From: Acinetobacter colistiniresistens
Lineage (GTDB): Bacteria; Pseudomonadota; Gammaproteobacteria; Pseudomonadales; Moraxellaceae
Direction of reading: 5' to 3'
Length of the DNA stretch: 64,000 bases
Assembly (NCBI RefSeq): GCF_000413935.1
Contig: NZ_KE340380.1
Span: 1 to 64,000, forward strand
In this document: piece after piece, positions 57,069-64,000 of the stretch
Numbering within the stretch: position 1 is the first letter of the stretch
Layout: each line of letters starts with the position of its first letter
Notes under the pieces: generated by a model
The model's database searches: none
What the model was told of the DNA's origin: nothing
The model's input: the letters and a program-made list of their open reading frames with translations, nothing else
Translations under genes and position numbers: made by a program

Positions 57069-57401
57069 ATGAACAATTGGGTTATTTTATTCATTGCTAT
57101 TACTGCGGAAGTGATTGCAACATCAGCCTTAAAAAGCAGTGAGGGTTTTACCAAACCACTTGCTTCAATTGTTGTCGTAGTGGGCTATTTCATTGCATTT
57201 TATTGTTTGTCATTAACATTGAAAACCATTCCAGTGGGCGTTGCTTATGCGATCTGGTCTGGGGTGGGTATCGTTTTGATTACTACCGTTGCGTGGTTTG
57301 TATTTGATCAAAAACTAGATGTTTGGGGCATTATTGGTATTGTGTTGATTATGAGTGGCGTATTGATCTTAAATTTATTGTCTAAAACGAGTTCGCATTA
57401 A
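57069..57401 (+). CDS. abeS: small multidrug resistance (SMR) efflux protein, AbeS-like
   Basis: A 110-residue four-helix membrane protein that exchanges cationic drugs, dyes or quaternary ammonium compounds for protons. The conserved Glu is in helix 1 ([12 protein letters not shown], residue 14). The other hallmark segments are [34 protein letters not shown] near 45, and the C-terminal hydrophobic helix with [10 protein letters not shown]. In A. baumannii the equivalent protein is AbeS. It is short but complete. It lies 48 bp after the mnmG terminator and ends at its own terminator. Confidence 0.9.
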   Translation: MNNWVILFIAITAEVIATSALKSSEGFTKPLASIVVVVGYFIAFYCLSLTLKTIPVGVAYAIWSGVGIVLITTVAWFVFDQKLDVWGIIGIVLIMSGVLILNLLSKTSSH

Positions 57402-57416
57402 CGTTAATTGCAATAA

Positions 57417-57446
57417 AAAAACCGAACGCAAGTCTGGTTCGGTTTT
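57417..57446. terminator. intrinsic terminator after the SMR gene
   Basis: Perfect stem AAAACCGAAC with GTTCGGTTTT. It lies 17 bp past the SMR stop, and because both sides are A/T-rich it may also end the minus-strand hydroxylase gene at 57468. Confidence 0.8.
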
Positions 57447-57467
57447 AAGCGTGCGTTGGTTTTATTC

Positions 57468-58091
57468 TTAAAGTGCCACTTCAATCCCATGTTTTAAATT
57501 CTGTTGATCAAATTGCGTATTGGCATCAATTTGAGCATACGCTTTTGGCAACAAGCGACGTGCTACATGATTAACTTTTTTTTCTAACCACTTTGGCATG
57601 TTGATTGCCAAGGGATTGGTTTCTGTCTCTGACGCATCCGTCATCACTCGCGTTCCCATAATGTAATCAAACCATGGCTTAGTCACACACCAGTTGGCGT
57701 TTTGGTTGCTGGTCATATGATGATCGTAGTGCCAGGGGATTCTTTTTTTTGCATACTCTGGATCTAGATGGGATTGAGCATGTACTTTCCAATAGTTCCA
57801 AATGCCGTAGTACAAACCCGCAGTAAAGAACGGTGCAACAGGCAGGAAAATTGTGGATGCAGCAGCCAAGCCGATAAGTGCCGATTTTTCATTATACATT
57901 TCCGAGTTTTTAAACATCGATTCGGCATAACCTTCATCATGAAAGCCATTTAAACGAGCACGTTTATGGTGAGCAATATGGGTAAAGAATGGACTATTTC
58001 TATTTTTGCTTGGAAATTCGTGTAACCAGACTTTGTGGAAATACCATTCCATGCCATTGGCAACAAAAATACCGACTGGGAAACCGATCAT
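57468..58091 (-). CDS. fatty acid hydroxylase/sterol desaturase family protein
   Basis: A 207-residue membrane di-iron oxygenase. Histidine clusters that bind iron are EWYFHKVWLH near 15-24, FTHIAHHKRARLNGFHDE near 36-53, HAQSHLDPE near 105 and IPWHYDHHMTSN near 117, with hydrophobic helices near residue 4-14 and 68-90. Length is short for the superfamily, but all histidine boxes are present. Substrate unknown; lipids such as fatty acids or carotenoid-like compounds are typical. It is on the same strand as the AraC regulator gene 95 bp upstream, so the regulator may control it. Confidence 0.83.
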   Translation of the reverse strand: MIGFPVGIFVANGMEWYFHKVWLHEFPSKNRNSPFFTHIAHHKRARLNGFHDEGYAESMFKNSEMYNEKSALIGLAAASTIFLPVAPFFTAGLYYGIWNYWKVHAQSHLDPEYAKKRIPWHYDHHMTSNQNANWCVTKPWFDYIMGTRVMTDASETETNPLAINMPKWLEKKVNHVARRLLPKAYAQIDANTQFDQQNLKHGIEVAL

Positions 58092-58186
58092 GAGAGATTA
58101 CCTCGTAAAACATGATCGGATTTTAAAAAGAAAACGGTTAAAACTTTTGACAGATCTGGCAGCTTTTGATTGCCTACCGAATCAAT

Positions 58187-59188
58187 TTAAGCCTGTTTAC
58201 GTTGCCGATATGCTGTAGGTGTTTCACCAGTCCAGCGTTTAAAGGCTCTTGAAAATGCTGAGGGCTCAGAAAAGCCAGTGAGATAAACAATCTGGTCAAT
58301 CGTTTCTTGGGTTTGGGAGAGTAATCGCCGTGCCAGACGTTCCCGATAATGGGCAATGACTTTTTCATAGTTGGTATTTAACAGTTGTAAATCCGCTCTC
58401 AAACTACGGGCACTGCGATTTAAATATTGCGCGACGATATTTTGATCAAACTCACCTGATTCCAATAATCCACTGGCTAGAATTTTCTCGATTTCATGAA
58501 TGAGTTGATATTTTTTTAGTAACTCAAGTTGAGTTTTTGCATGATTTTCATGGATTTTTAATAATTCAGGTTCATGGGCAGGTGAAGGGGTATGCAGTAA
58601 TTTTGCATCAAAATAAATACATCCTTCAGTTTGTCCTAGTTTGACATTACATCCCCAGATTTTCTGATATTCCTCTTGATTCGCACCATCTGGGTAAGGC
58701 AGGCCAATTTCAGTCGGTGTAAAAGCTCCGTCACTGATGTATTTAAAAAAATTCAATAAAATCCCGATCGCACATTCCAGATAATGCCGAACAGGATGAT
58801 GCAGACCTGAAATCATTGCGGTGTGTTCGTTGATTATTTCAAGTTTGAAGGACATTGCATTGGTCAGTAAGGCTTGATAGCGAATCGTTCGTTTTAAACC
58901 TTCCCCAAAATTGGGGCTACTAAGAAAAAGATATTCAATCACCTGTCCGCGAAAGGGTGGAACATTGTGACCAATATGCAAGCCAATATCAGAATCTTGG
59001 CTGATCTGTTCTGCGGCTTGCCAAAAACGTTGCTGAGTCGCGTTATCGCGACGAACAAATTTATCAGGCGGCTGATCAGGTAAATGTACACGGGCAAAGA
59101 TGGCTGCGGCATCCAGATTCATCTTTTGCATGGTCTGGTACACCATCCACAAAAAAATGCCCGCATCACTGGTTTTTCTTGACGTCAT
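58187..59188 (-). CDS. AraC-family transcriptional regulator with arabinose-binding-type N-terminal domain
   Basis: A 333-residue regulator. The N-terminal two-thirds match the AraC_binding_2/OruR-type domain (RFWQAAEQISQDSDIGLHIGHNVPPFRGQVIEYLFLSSPNFGEGL near 50). The C-terminal AraC domain has the two helix-turn-helix parts, LNRSARSLRADLQLLN and QIVYLTGFSEPSAFSRAFKRWTGETPTAYRQRKQ. The effector is unknown; in this subgroup regulators of fatty acid or amino acid catabolism are frequent. It sits upstream of the hydroxylase gene, hinting at a lipid-related inducer. Confidence 0.9.
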   Translation of the reverse strand: MTSRKTSDAGIFLWMVYQTMQKMNLDAAAIFARVHLPDQPPDKFVRRDNATQQRFWQAAEQISQDSDIGLHIGHNVPPFRGQVIEYLFLSSPNFGEGLKRTIRYQALLTNAMSFKLEIINEHTAMISGLHHPVRHYLECAIGILLNFFKYISDGAFTPTEIGLPYPDGANQEEYQKIWGCNVKLGQTEGCIYFDAKLLHTPSPAHEPELLKIHENHAKTQLELLKKYQLIHEIEKILASGLLESGEFDQNIVAQYLNRSARSLRADLQLLNTNYEKVIAHYRERLARRLLSQTQETIDQIVYLTGFSEPSAFSRAFKRWTGETPTAYRQRKQA

Positions 59189-59311
59189 AAAACAAACTAA
59201 GTATTCGTTTTTAAATAATATACGCTGTTCTTTTTAAGATAGAAATGGATTGGAGCTAAATCTAAGGGAAAAGGGACTTATGCGGAGATCAGTCCCTATT
59301 CGTGTTTATCG

Positions 59312-60199
59312 TTATTCAGTGACTTCAACCGTAACGCTGTAGGTATAAGCTTGTGCAATAGGTGGTTTGGTATTGTCAGTGTTGGCTTCAGGGTAAGTGG
59401 TGGTAATTAAATAAATACCAGCTTCATTAAACTTAACTTCGACTTCACCTTTGGCATTGGTTTTTACATGGGGTTGTTCGCGTTTTGCATTGGGTTGATA
59501 ACTGCTTGCGCCTTTAAATACATCTACTTCTAAATTAGGTACAGGTTTTCCATCCATCAATACCAATGCTTTGAGTGATTCACCTGAAAACAGTTCATTG
59601 GGATGGGTTGCAAACTTGAATTCAAGGCCTTTGTTGCTGACAGCGGGTAGGGTACTTGGTTTGCCTTTGGTGACAAAACTTTCTGCAAGATAGCTATTGA
59701 TGGTTTGTGCTGTTTTTGCATTGCTAGGAATTTGGTCTTCTGCAATAAAGCGTGGTGGTTGATTGGTCGGCGCTGGAGTTGCTTTTTGTTCTGATTTATT
59801 GCTTTGCTGTGGCATAGGGTTGGCATTGGCTGGACGTTGTGGGCGAACCCGTAACCAACGACCATCAATCAGTGCATATTTGTTCGGGGTGCCTGTTGCA
59901 TTTTGAGTGCGGAGACGATAAGTCCCATCCGTACTTAAATTGGCTTCAGCAATATTAAATTTTTTTAATTCTGCTGCGGCTTTGATGGTTTCAGTTTTAC
60001 CTTCAGGTGTGGTGAGCTGATAATCTGTTTTAAAGTTGCGGCTTGCGACAAAGAATTTTTCAATAGTGATTCCACTTTGGAAACTGACATTATCTGCTTG
60101 GCTGTCGAATACTTCTGGCAATAAAAAAGGGCTTGCCGTATGAGCAAAGCTGAATGTCGGTAGCGAAGAAAATAGGGCAAGAGTGAGCAAATGACGCAT
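59312..60199 (-). CDS. DUF4198 domain periplasmic protein
   Basis: A 295-residue exported protein, signal peptide 1-19 (cleaved after TFSFA, before HTASPF). DUF4198 proteins are periplasmic with a beta-sandwich fold, often encoded beside TonB-linked metal uptake genes. Visible features: FLLPEVFDSQADNVSFQSGI near 25, a proline/glutamine linker (PANANPMPQQSNKSEQKATPAPTNQPPR) in the middle, and the C-terminal carboxypeptidase-regulatory-like piece SLKALVLMDGKPVPNLEVDVFKG followed by VKTNAKGEVEVKFNEAGIYLITTTYPE. It is divergent from the ApbE-DUF2271 operon, and the Fur-box-like site lies just upstream of it. Confidence 0.85.
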   Translation of the reverse strand: MRHLLTLALFSSLPTFSFAHTASPFLLPEVFDSQADNVSFQSGITIEKFFVASRNFKTDYQLTTPEGKTETIKAAAELKKFNIAEANLSTDGTYRLRTQNATGTPNKYALIDGRWLRVRPQRPANANPMPQQSNKSEQKATPAPTNQPPRFIAEDQIPSNAKTAQTINSYLAESFVTKGKPSTLPAVSNKGLEFKFATHPNELFSGESLKALVLMDGKPVPNLEVDVFKGASSYQPNAKREQPHVKTNAKGEVEVKFNEAGIYLITTTYPEANTDNTKPPIAQAYTYSVTVEVTE

Positions 60200-60514
60200 G
60201 CAGAATTCCTTAAAAGAGAAATAAACAAAAATGCAAAAGATTTGCTACAATCTACTTGATAACGAGTATCAGTTGCAATATTATTCCGATAAATTTTTAA
60301 TCGTTTTTATGCCATTAGACATATACAGATGAACACGTTATTTTTCTCCCTAATGTGTATCTCAAGTGAATAGAATGTTTTTGATTTTATTGAAAATAAA
60401 ATTATTTCACTTTCATGTTATTTTGGTTGTAATTCATGCGTGAGACCAAGCCATTTGCTTTTCATAAAGCTCATGTATTGGCTTAGGTAAATCTTAGAAA
60501 ATGGAAGCTTAACG
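60200..60514. other. divergent promoter region between DUF4198 and apbE-DUF2271
   Basis: 315 bp, AT-rich, no gene. It carries a Fur-box-like palindrome near the DUF4198 side and a nested hairpin (AAGCCA/TGGCTT around GCTTT/AAAGC, 60448-60484) in the probable apbE leader. This is the control region for the flavin/iron-type locus. Confidence 0.5.
60254..60274. promoter_or_regulatory. Fur-box-like operator
   Basis: TTGATAACGAGTATCAGTTG, with the palindromic core TGATAAC-GAG-TATCA. On the minus strand it reads CAACTGATACTCGTTATCAA. It resembles the GATAAT-type Fur consensus (GATAATGATAATCATTATC), matching it with gaps. It lies about 55-75 bp before the DUF4198 start codon, a location suited to repression by iron. 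Confidence 0.55.
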
Positions 60515-62086
60515 ATGTCATCAACGCAACAAATTTTTCGTCCAATTCACATCATTTTTCGTTTATCGCCGTTGATGGCAGCCATCGCTGTATTTATGTC
60601 ACCTGTTACCACACTTCAGGCCGGTGAACATGCTACAAAAGATCTGCAGAGCATACAGGCTCAAGCCCAGATTCCGAGTTATAGCTTTCACCAAGATCAT
60701 ATTTTAGGTACTTCTTTGGATGTGGTAGTGACAACAGCCCATCAACAGGATGCAGAAAAGGTATTACAGGCGATTCAGACTGAAATTGCACGATTGGATC
60801 AGATTTTATCGGTCTGGCGTGATGACAGTGAAATTAGTCAACTTAATCGTGAACAACACATTGAGGCTTCTTCGGAACTGTATGAAGTGATTGCTGCTTG
60901 TGAACAGTGGCGTAGTGCGACCTGTGGCGGTTTTGATGCGCGTTTGGGTCAATTGATTCAGCTTTGGGAACACAGCAATCAGGTGCAAAATCTGGATGAT
61001 CAAACGCAAGAAGCATTATTACGTCAGTTAAAAACACAAAGTATTGAGTTAAATCCAAAGACGAAACAGATTAAAATGGGCTCAGCCATCAAAATTGCAC
61101 CTGATGCTTATGCAAAAGGGTATGTGATTGATCGTGCTTTAATCGCTGCGCAAAAGGCGGTGCCACATGTACAAGGGATCTTGATTGATATTGGTGGTGA
61201 TATGCGGGTGTGGGGGCAATCACCCCAACAAGCAGGTTGGAAAGTTGGCATTCAAAATCCAGATGAGCGTTTTGACAATGCTGCGCCAGCGCAGGTTCTC
61301 AATATCAAAGACCAAGCAGTGGCATTGAGTGGCCAAGGTTATCGTTCTTTGTCGGGGCAATCGCATTTGCTTAACCCACAAACGGGGATGCCGATTCAAA
61401 CCGTTGAACAATGTGTCGTGGTTGGGCAATGTGCTGCAGATGCAGATGCTTTGGCTACGGCTTTAACAGCTATGTCACCTTATGAAGGTATGCAACTGAT
61501 TGAACAATTAGTCGGTTTTGAAGCGCAGTTAGTGGCAAGTGATGGTACCAGCTATCAAAGTACGGGTTGGTCTACACTTCTAGATGCCAATCAGGCAGCA
61601 GTGATGCGACATATTGCAGGCAATGCCGCAGCAACGGTTTGGCCAAAAGGCTTCCAAGCACAAGTTGAAGTAAATATTCCAAAACTTGCGGTTGAAAATT
61701 ATCGTGCACCTTATGTTTCAGTCTGGGTTACGGACAGTGATAAAAAGTTGGTGCGCACCCTAGCTGTTTGGGGTAAAGATGAAAAATGGATTAATTCAAA
61801 TTATGTATGGTGGCGTCGTTATGGTCGTCAAATGCCGAATCTGGATGCAGTGGCTAAACCGTCACGCCAACCAGGCCAGTATCGTTTGGCTTGGGATGGT
61901 AAAGATGAGGCCGGCAAGATGGTTGATACAGGCAAATATTTAATCCATATTGAGACCTCTCGCGAGCATGGTGATCATTCGTATCAAAGCTTTGAATTAG
62001 AAGTGGGGCCTAAAGCGGTGAGTAAAACACTTCCTGCACAAGCTGAAATTGGTACGCTGAAACTAAATTTCCAACGTGGTGCTTAA
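60515..62086 (+). CDS. FAD:protein FMN transferase (ApbE) fused to a DUF2271 domain
   Basis: A 523-residue exported protein. Residues 1 to about 37 look like a signal peptide (cleavage around LQAGEHA). The ApbE domain (about 60-350) shows the family blocks ILGTSLDVVVTT, SEISQLNRE, the FAD/Mg site IKIAPDAYAKGYVIDRAL near 185, LIDIGGDMRVWG, and NPQTGMPIQTVEQCVVV, followed by ADADALATALTAM. Residues about 380-523 are DUF2271, with VEVNIPKLAVENYRAPYVSVWVTDS and WDGKDEAGKMVDTGKYLIHIETSREHG. ApbE attaches FMN to a threonine or serine of partner proteins in the periplasm. The partner here is unproven. Confidence 0.88.
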   Translation: MSSTQQIFRPIHIIFRLSPLMAAIAVFMSPVTTLQAGEHATKDLQSIQAQAQIPSYSFHQDHILGTSLDVVVTTAHQQDAEKVLQAIQTEIARLDQILSVWRDDSEISQLNREQHIEASSELYEVIAACEQWRSATCGGFDARLGQLIQLWEHSNQVQNLDDQTQEALLRQLKTQSIELNPKTKQIKMGSAIKIAPDAYAKGYVIDRALIAAQKAVPHVQGILIDIGGDMRVWGQSPQQAGWKVGIQNPDERFDNAAPAQVLNIKDQAVALSGQGYRSLSGQSHLLNPQTGMPIQTVEQCVVVGQCAADADALATALTAMSPYEGMQLIEQLVGFEAQLVASDGTSYQSTGWSTLLDANQAAVMRHIAGNAAATVWPKGFQAQVEVNIPKLAVENYRAPYVSVWVTDSDKKLVRTLAVWGKDEKWINSNYVWWRRYGRQMPNLDAVAKPSRQPGQYRLAWDGKDEAGKMVDTGKYLIHIETSREHGDHSYQSFELEVGPKAVSKTLPAQAEIGTLKLNFQRGA

Positions 62087-62118
62087 TTTAAAGCCCACTC
62101 ATTCATGAGGCTTGTCTC

Positions 62119-62709
62119 TTGTATCAACGCCGTGATTTTTACCGCCATGCTCGCTATGTGCATGGTTGGTTGTCTGCCTTTGCTTTCATTGTACTGATTT
62201 TTTTTGCAGCAACAGGGCTGTTACTAAATAATCCTAATTGGTTTAAATCATCCAATGATGAACAAACCGTAAAGCTTACTTTGCCAGCTGCCTTTGTCAG
62301 TGCCATTCAAAAACAAGAAAATCCAAGTCAATCAATTCTGGATTTTGTTCGAGATAAGCAGCCGTTGATTGGTCGCTATAAAAGTAGCGAAGTGATGGAT
62401 GGTGAAGTCATGATCCGTTTGGAGAGTCCAGCTGGTTCAACTGATGTATGGGTGTTGATGGATGAAGGACAAGTGGAAATCACGCAGAAACCCGCAAGCA
62501 CTGTTTCATTGCTCAATGATCTGCATCGTGGCAAAAATGTCGGTGCCACTTGGCATTGGCTCATTGATATCAGTGCCATCATTATCATTTTATTGTCCTT
62601 GGCGGGCTATATCTTATTTTTAACCATTAAAACGCGTTTAATTCAGCATGTGTTGTTAACTGCAGCAAGTTTATTGACGATTATTTTATTTATGTGGTTT
62701 GCAATTTAA
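62119..62709 (+). CDS. PepSY-associated membrane protein
   Basis: A 196-residue inner-membrane protein. N-terminal membrane segment WLSAFAFIVLIFFAATGLLLNNPNWF (residues about 14-39), a periplasmic domain with VKLTLPAAFVSAIQKQENPSQ and LESPAGSTDVWVLMDEGQVEI (PepSY-like), and two C-terminal helices (WHWLIDISAIIIILLSLAGYILFL near 143 and HVLLTAASLLTIILFMWF). Histidines before helix 1 (RHARYVHGW) and helix 2 (DLHRG...TWHWL) could bind haem, as in PepSY-TM ferric reductases. The start is TTG with GAGG upstream. It follows apbE by 32 bp. Confidence 0.78.
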   Translation: MYQRRDFYRHARYVHGWLSAFAFIVLIFFAATGLLLNNPNWFKSSNDEQTVKLTLPAAFVSAIQKQENPSQSILDFVRDKQPLIGRYKSSEVMDGEVMIRLESPAGSTDVWVLMDEGQVEITQKPASTVSLLNDLHRGKNVGATWHWLIDISAIIIILLSLAGYILFLTIKTRLIQHVLLTAASLLTIILFMWFAI

Positions 62710-62718
62710 GGTGAAGTC

Positions 62719-64000
62719 ATGACTCAGGCTGTGCTGATCGTGATTGCGATTCTCGCAATCTTATTGGGTCTGCATCTTTTTGCGATTGTGTGGTTGTACT
62801 GGCAGCAAAAACAGTCGAAATCTGCTTTACAACAAGTTTCCGTTTATTTAGTGGTCTATGCCAGCCAGTCAGGACATGCGGAAGTTTGGGCAAAGCATAC
62901 GGCTGAACAACTACGTTTGCTCGATGATCAAGTTATAGTTAAAGATATTCAAGATCTGAGCCACGATGATTTAATTCAGCAACACAGAATTTTATGGGTG
63001 GTGAGTACCTATGGCGAAGGCGATGCACCGGATAGTGCGCGTTCCTTTGTGAATAAATTCTTTACTGAACGTTTGGACTTGTCACATTTATCCTTCTCCG
63101 TGTTGGCATTGGGAGATCGGCGCTATGCTAACTTCTGCCAGTTTGGTCGTACACTTGAACAATGGCTAGTTCAGCAACAGGCACAAGTTTTATTTGATAC
63201 GGTTTTGGTCGATCAAATGAATAGTCGTGATTTAGAGCAATGGTTGAGTGGTCTAGAACAGCTGACTTCAATACAGTTTAGCGATTTAGCTCATTCACAT
63301 CCAATGCTGCAATTAAAGTTTGCCCATCGTCAGTGCTTAAATAAAGGCAGTGTGGGAGAACCCATTTATAAAGTCCAATTGATTGGTGATGAGGATTTAA
63401 CGTGGTCATCTGGTGATATTCTTGAAATTCAATGTGAGAACGATCTGCATGAGATCCATGATTTTTTAGGGTCACAGCAACAACCGGTCAATGCTGAATT
63501 GACTGCTCAATTAAGCGCTCTGAATTTAAGAAAATTACCAGCAAAGGCAGAACAATCTTTTGAACAATGGGTTGAAAAATTTGAGCGTTTAGCAAGACGG
63601 GAATATTCTATTGCGAGCTTGCCTGAAAATGGCTTGATTGAGTTGGTAGTCAGACAGCAACATACCATAACAGGGTTGGGTTTGGGCTCAGGTTGGTTGA
63701 CACAAGGATTGCAACAAGATCAATTGCTTCAGGCCCGGATTCGCCATAATCCAAGTTTTCATTTGCCGCATGATGACAGACCTTTGATTTTGATTGGCAA
63801 TGGGACGGGAATTGCGGGCTTGCTGGCACATTTACGCCAGAGAGAACACTGGGGTTATCAGCAAAACTGGCTGATTTTTGGTGAGCGACAACAACAGTTT
63901 GACCATCTTTACCATGCTGAAATCCATTATTGGCAGCAGCATGGTTTTCTGGATCAGGTAGATTATGCATTTTCCCGAGATCAAGCCGAAAAAATCTATG
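62719..64000 (+). CDS. membrane-anchored flavodoxin/NADPH-sulfite reductase-type flavoprotein (partial)
   Basis: The gene runs off the right edge, so only the first 427 or so residues are seen. An N-terminal membrane helix (AVLIVIAILAILLGLHLFAIVWLYW, residues 4-28) is followed by a flavodoxin domain: VYLVVYASQSGHAEVWA (FMN-binding P-loop near 46), WVVSTYGEGDAPDSA near 93, and LALGDRRYANFCQFG near 134. A ferredoxin-reductase/CysJ-like part then begins, with REYSIASLPENG (FAD-binding RxYS near 295) and LILIGNGTGIAGLLAHLR (NADPH-binding glycine motif near 356). It would pass electrons from cytoplasmic NADPH to the PepSY protein. ATG 62719 has AAGGTGA. Confidence 0.85.
   Translation, partial: MTQAVLIVIAILAILLGLHLFAIVWLYWQQKQSKSALQQVSVYLVVYASQSGHAEVWAKHTAEQLRLLDDQVIVKDIQDLSHDDLIQQHRILWVVSTYGEGDAPDSARSFVNKFFTERLDLSHLSFSVLALGDRRYANFCQFGRTLEQWLVQQQAQVLFDTVLVDQMNSRDLEQWLSGLEQLTSIQFSDLAHSHPMLQLKFAHRQCLNKGSVGEPIYKVQLIGDEDLTWSSGDILEIQCENDLHEIHDFLGSQQQPVNAELTAQLSALNLRKLPAKAEQSFEQWVEKFERLARREYSIASLPENGLIELVVRQQHTITGLGLGSGWLTQGLQQDQLLQARIRHNPSFHLPHDDRPLILIGNGTGIAGLLAHLRQREHWGYQQNWLIFGERQQQFDHLYHAEIHYWQQHGFLDQVDYAFSRDQAEKIY

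Noticed and set aside
62119-62709. Flavinylation motif in the PepSY protein (SPAGST)
   Set aside because: The order A-G-S-T does not fit the usual D-x-x-(S/T)-G-A-(S/T) pattern; no clear ApbE target is visible in the window.
1-64000. CRISPR array, prophage, insertion sequence or plasmid genes
   Set aside because: No regularly spaced repeats, integrase, transposase, capsid or replication gene was found on either strand.

Overview
This window looks like ordinary chromosome from an Acinetobacter species (Moraxellaceae, Gammaproteobacteria). The base composition is AT-rich. Gene families and local orders fit the genus: a sulfate ABC operon followed by a CysB-type regulator, metQ-metN-metI, an AbeS-like SMR pump, and a short NadM adenylyltransferase. 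The species cannot be fixed from the sequence. There is no prophage, insertion sequence, CRISPR array or rRNA operon. Only the left edge (about 1-1300) has an accessory, decayed look.

Layout. 1-1300: a 24-bp tandem repeat, a broken membrane-peptide remnant, one orphan gene and one tiny membrane ORF. 1.3-10.7 kb: small metabolic genes (NIF3-like protein, glycerate kinase, enoyl-CoA hydratase, nadM, a VOC protein, a CAP lipoprotein, peroxiredoxin, a Dph6-like enzyme), then queE-queC, dapD and an outer-membrane barrel. 10.8-16.4 kb: sulfate uptake (sbp, a hydrolase, cysT-cysW-cysA, CysB-like regulator). 16.6-21 kb: pabC-mltG-tmk and nadB. 21.4-30.7 kb: HtrA protease, thioesterase and the run lepA-lepB-DUF4845-rnc-era-lipoprotein-recO-pdxJ-miaE. 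30.8-34.7 kb: two tandem tRNA-Asn genes, cca and maeB. 34.9-41.5 kb: an EAL/degenerate-GGDEF membrane protein, then ahcY-metF-rsmE behind an SAH riboswitch. 41.7-48.7 kb: gloB, a gene of unknown function coupled to a histone-deacetylase-like enzyme, a LysE exporter and the methionine importer. 48.7-57.4 kb: purD, purH, fis, a zinc-ribbon membrane protein, prmA, mnmG and an SMR pump. 57.5-64 kb: a fatty acid hydroxylase, an AraC regulator, and a divergent flavin/iron-type locus (DUF4198; ApbE-DUF2271 fusion, PepSY protein, membrane-anchored flavodoxin reductase) that runs off the right edge.

How genes work together. Sulfur and one-carbon metabolism recurs: sulfate import, methionine import, and SAH recycling (ahcY) with methyl-folate supply (metF). 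ahcY sits behind a sequence that matches the SAH riboswitch architecture arm for arm. Many operon ends carry clear intrinsic terminators, some of them inside apparent operons (ahcY|metF, metQ|metN) and one overlapping the cca ribosome binding site.

The most promising unusual items are: the right-hand ApbE-DUF2271/PepSY/flavodoxin-reductase/DUF4198 locus with a Fur-box-like palindrome in its divergent promoter; a long metQ leader with a possible pseudoknot; the maeB terminator that doubles as the cca Shine-Dalgarno region; and the unknown gene translationally coupled to an HDAC-family enzyme.
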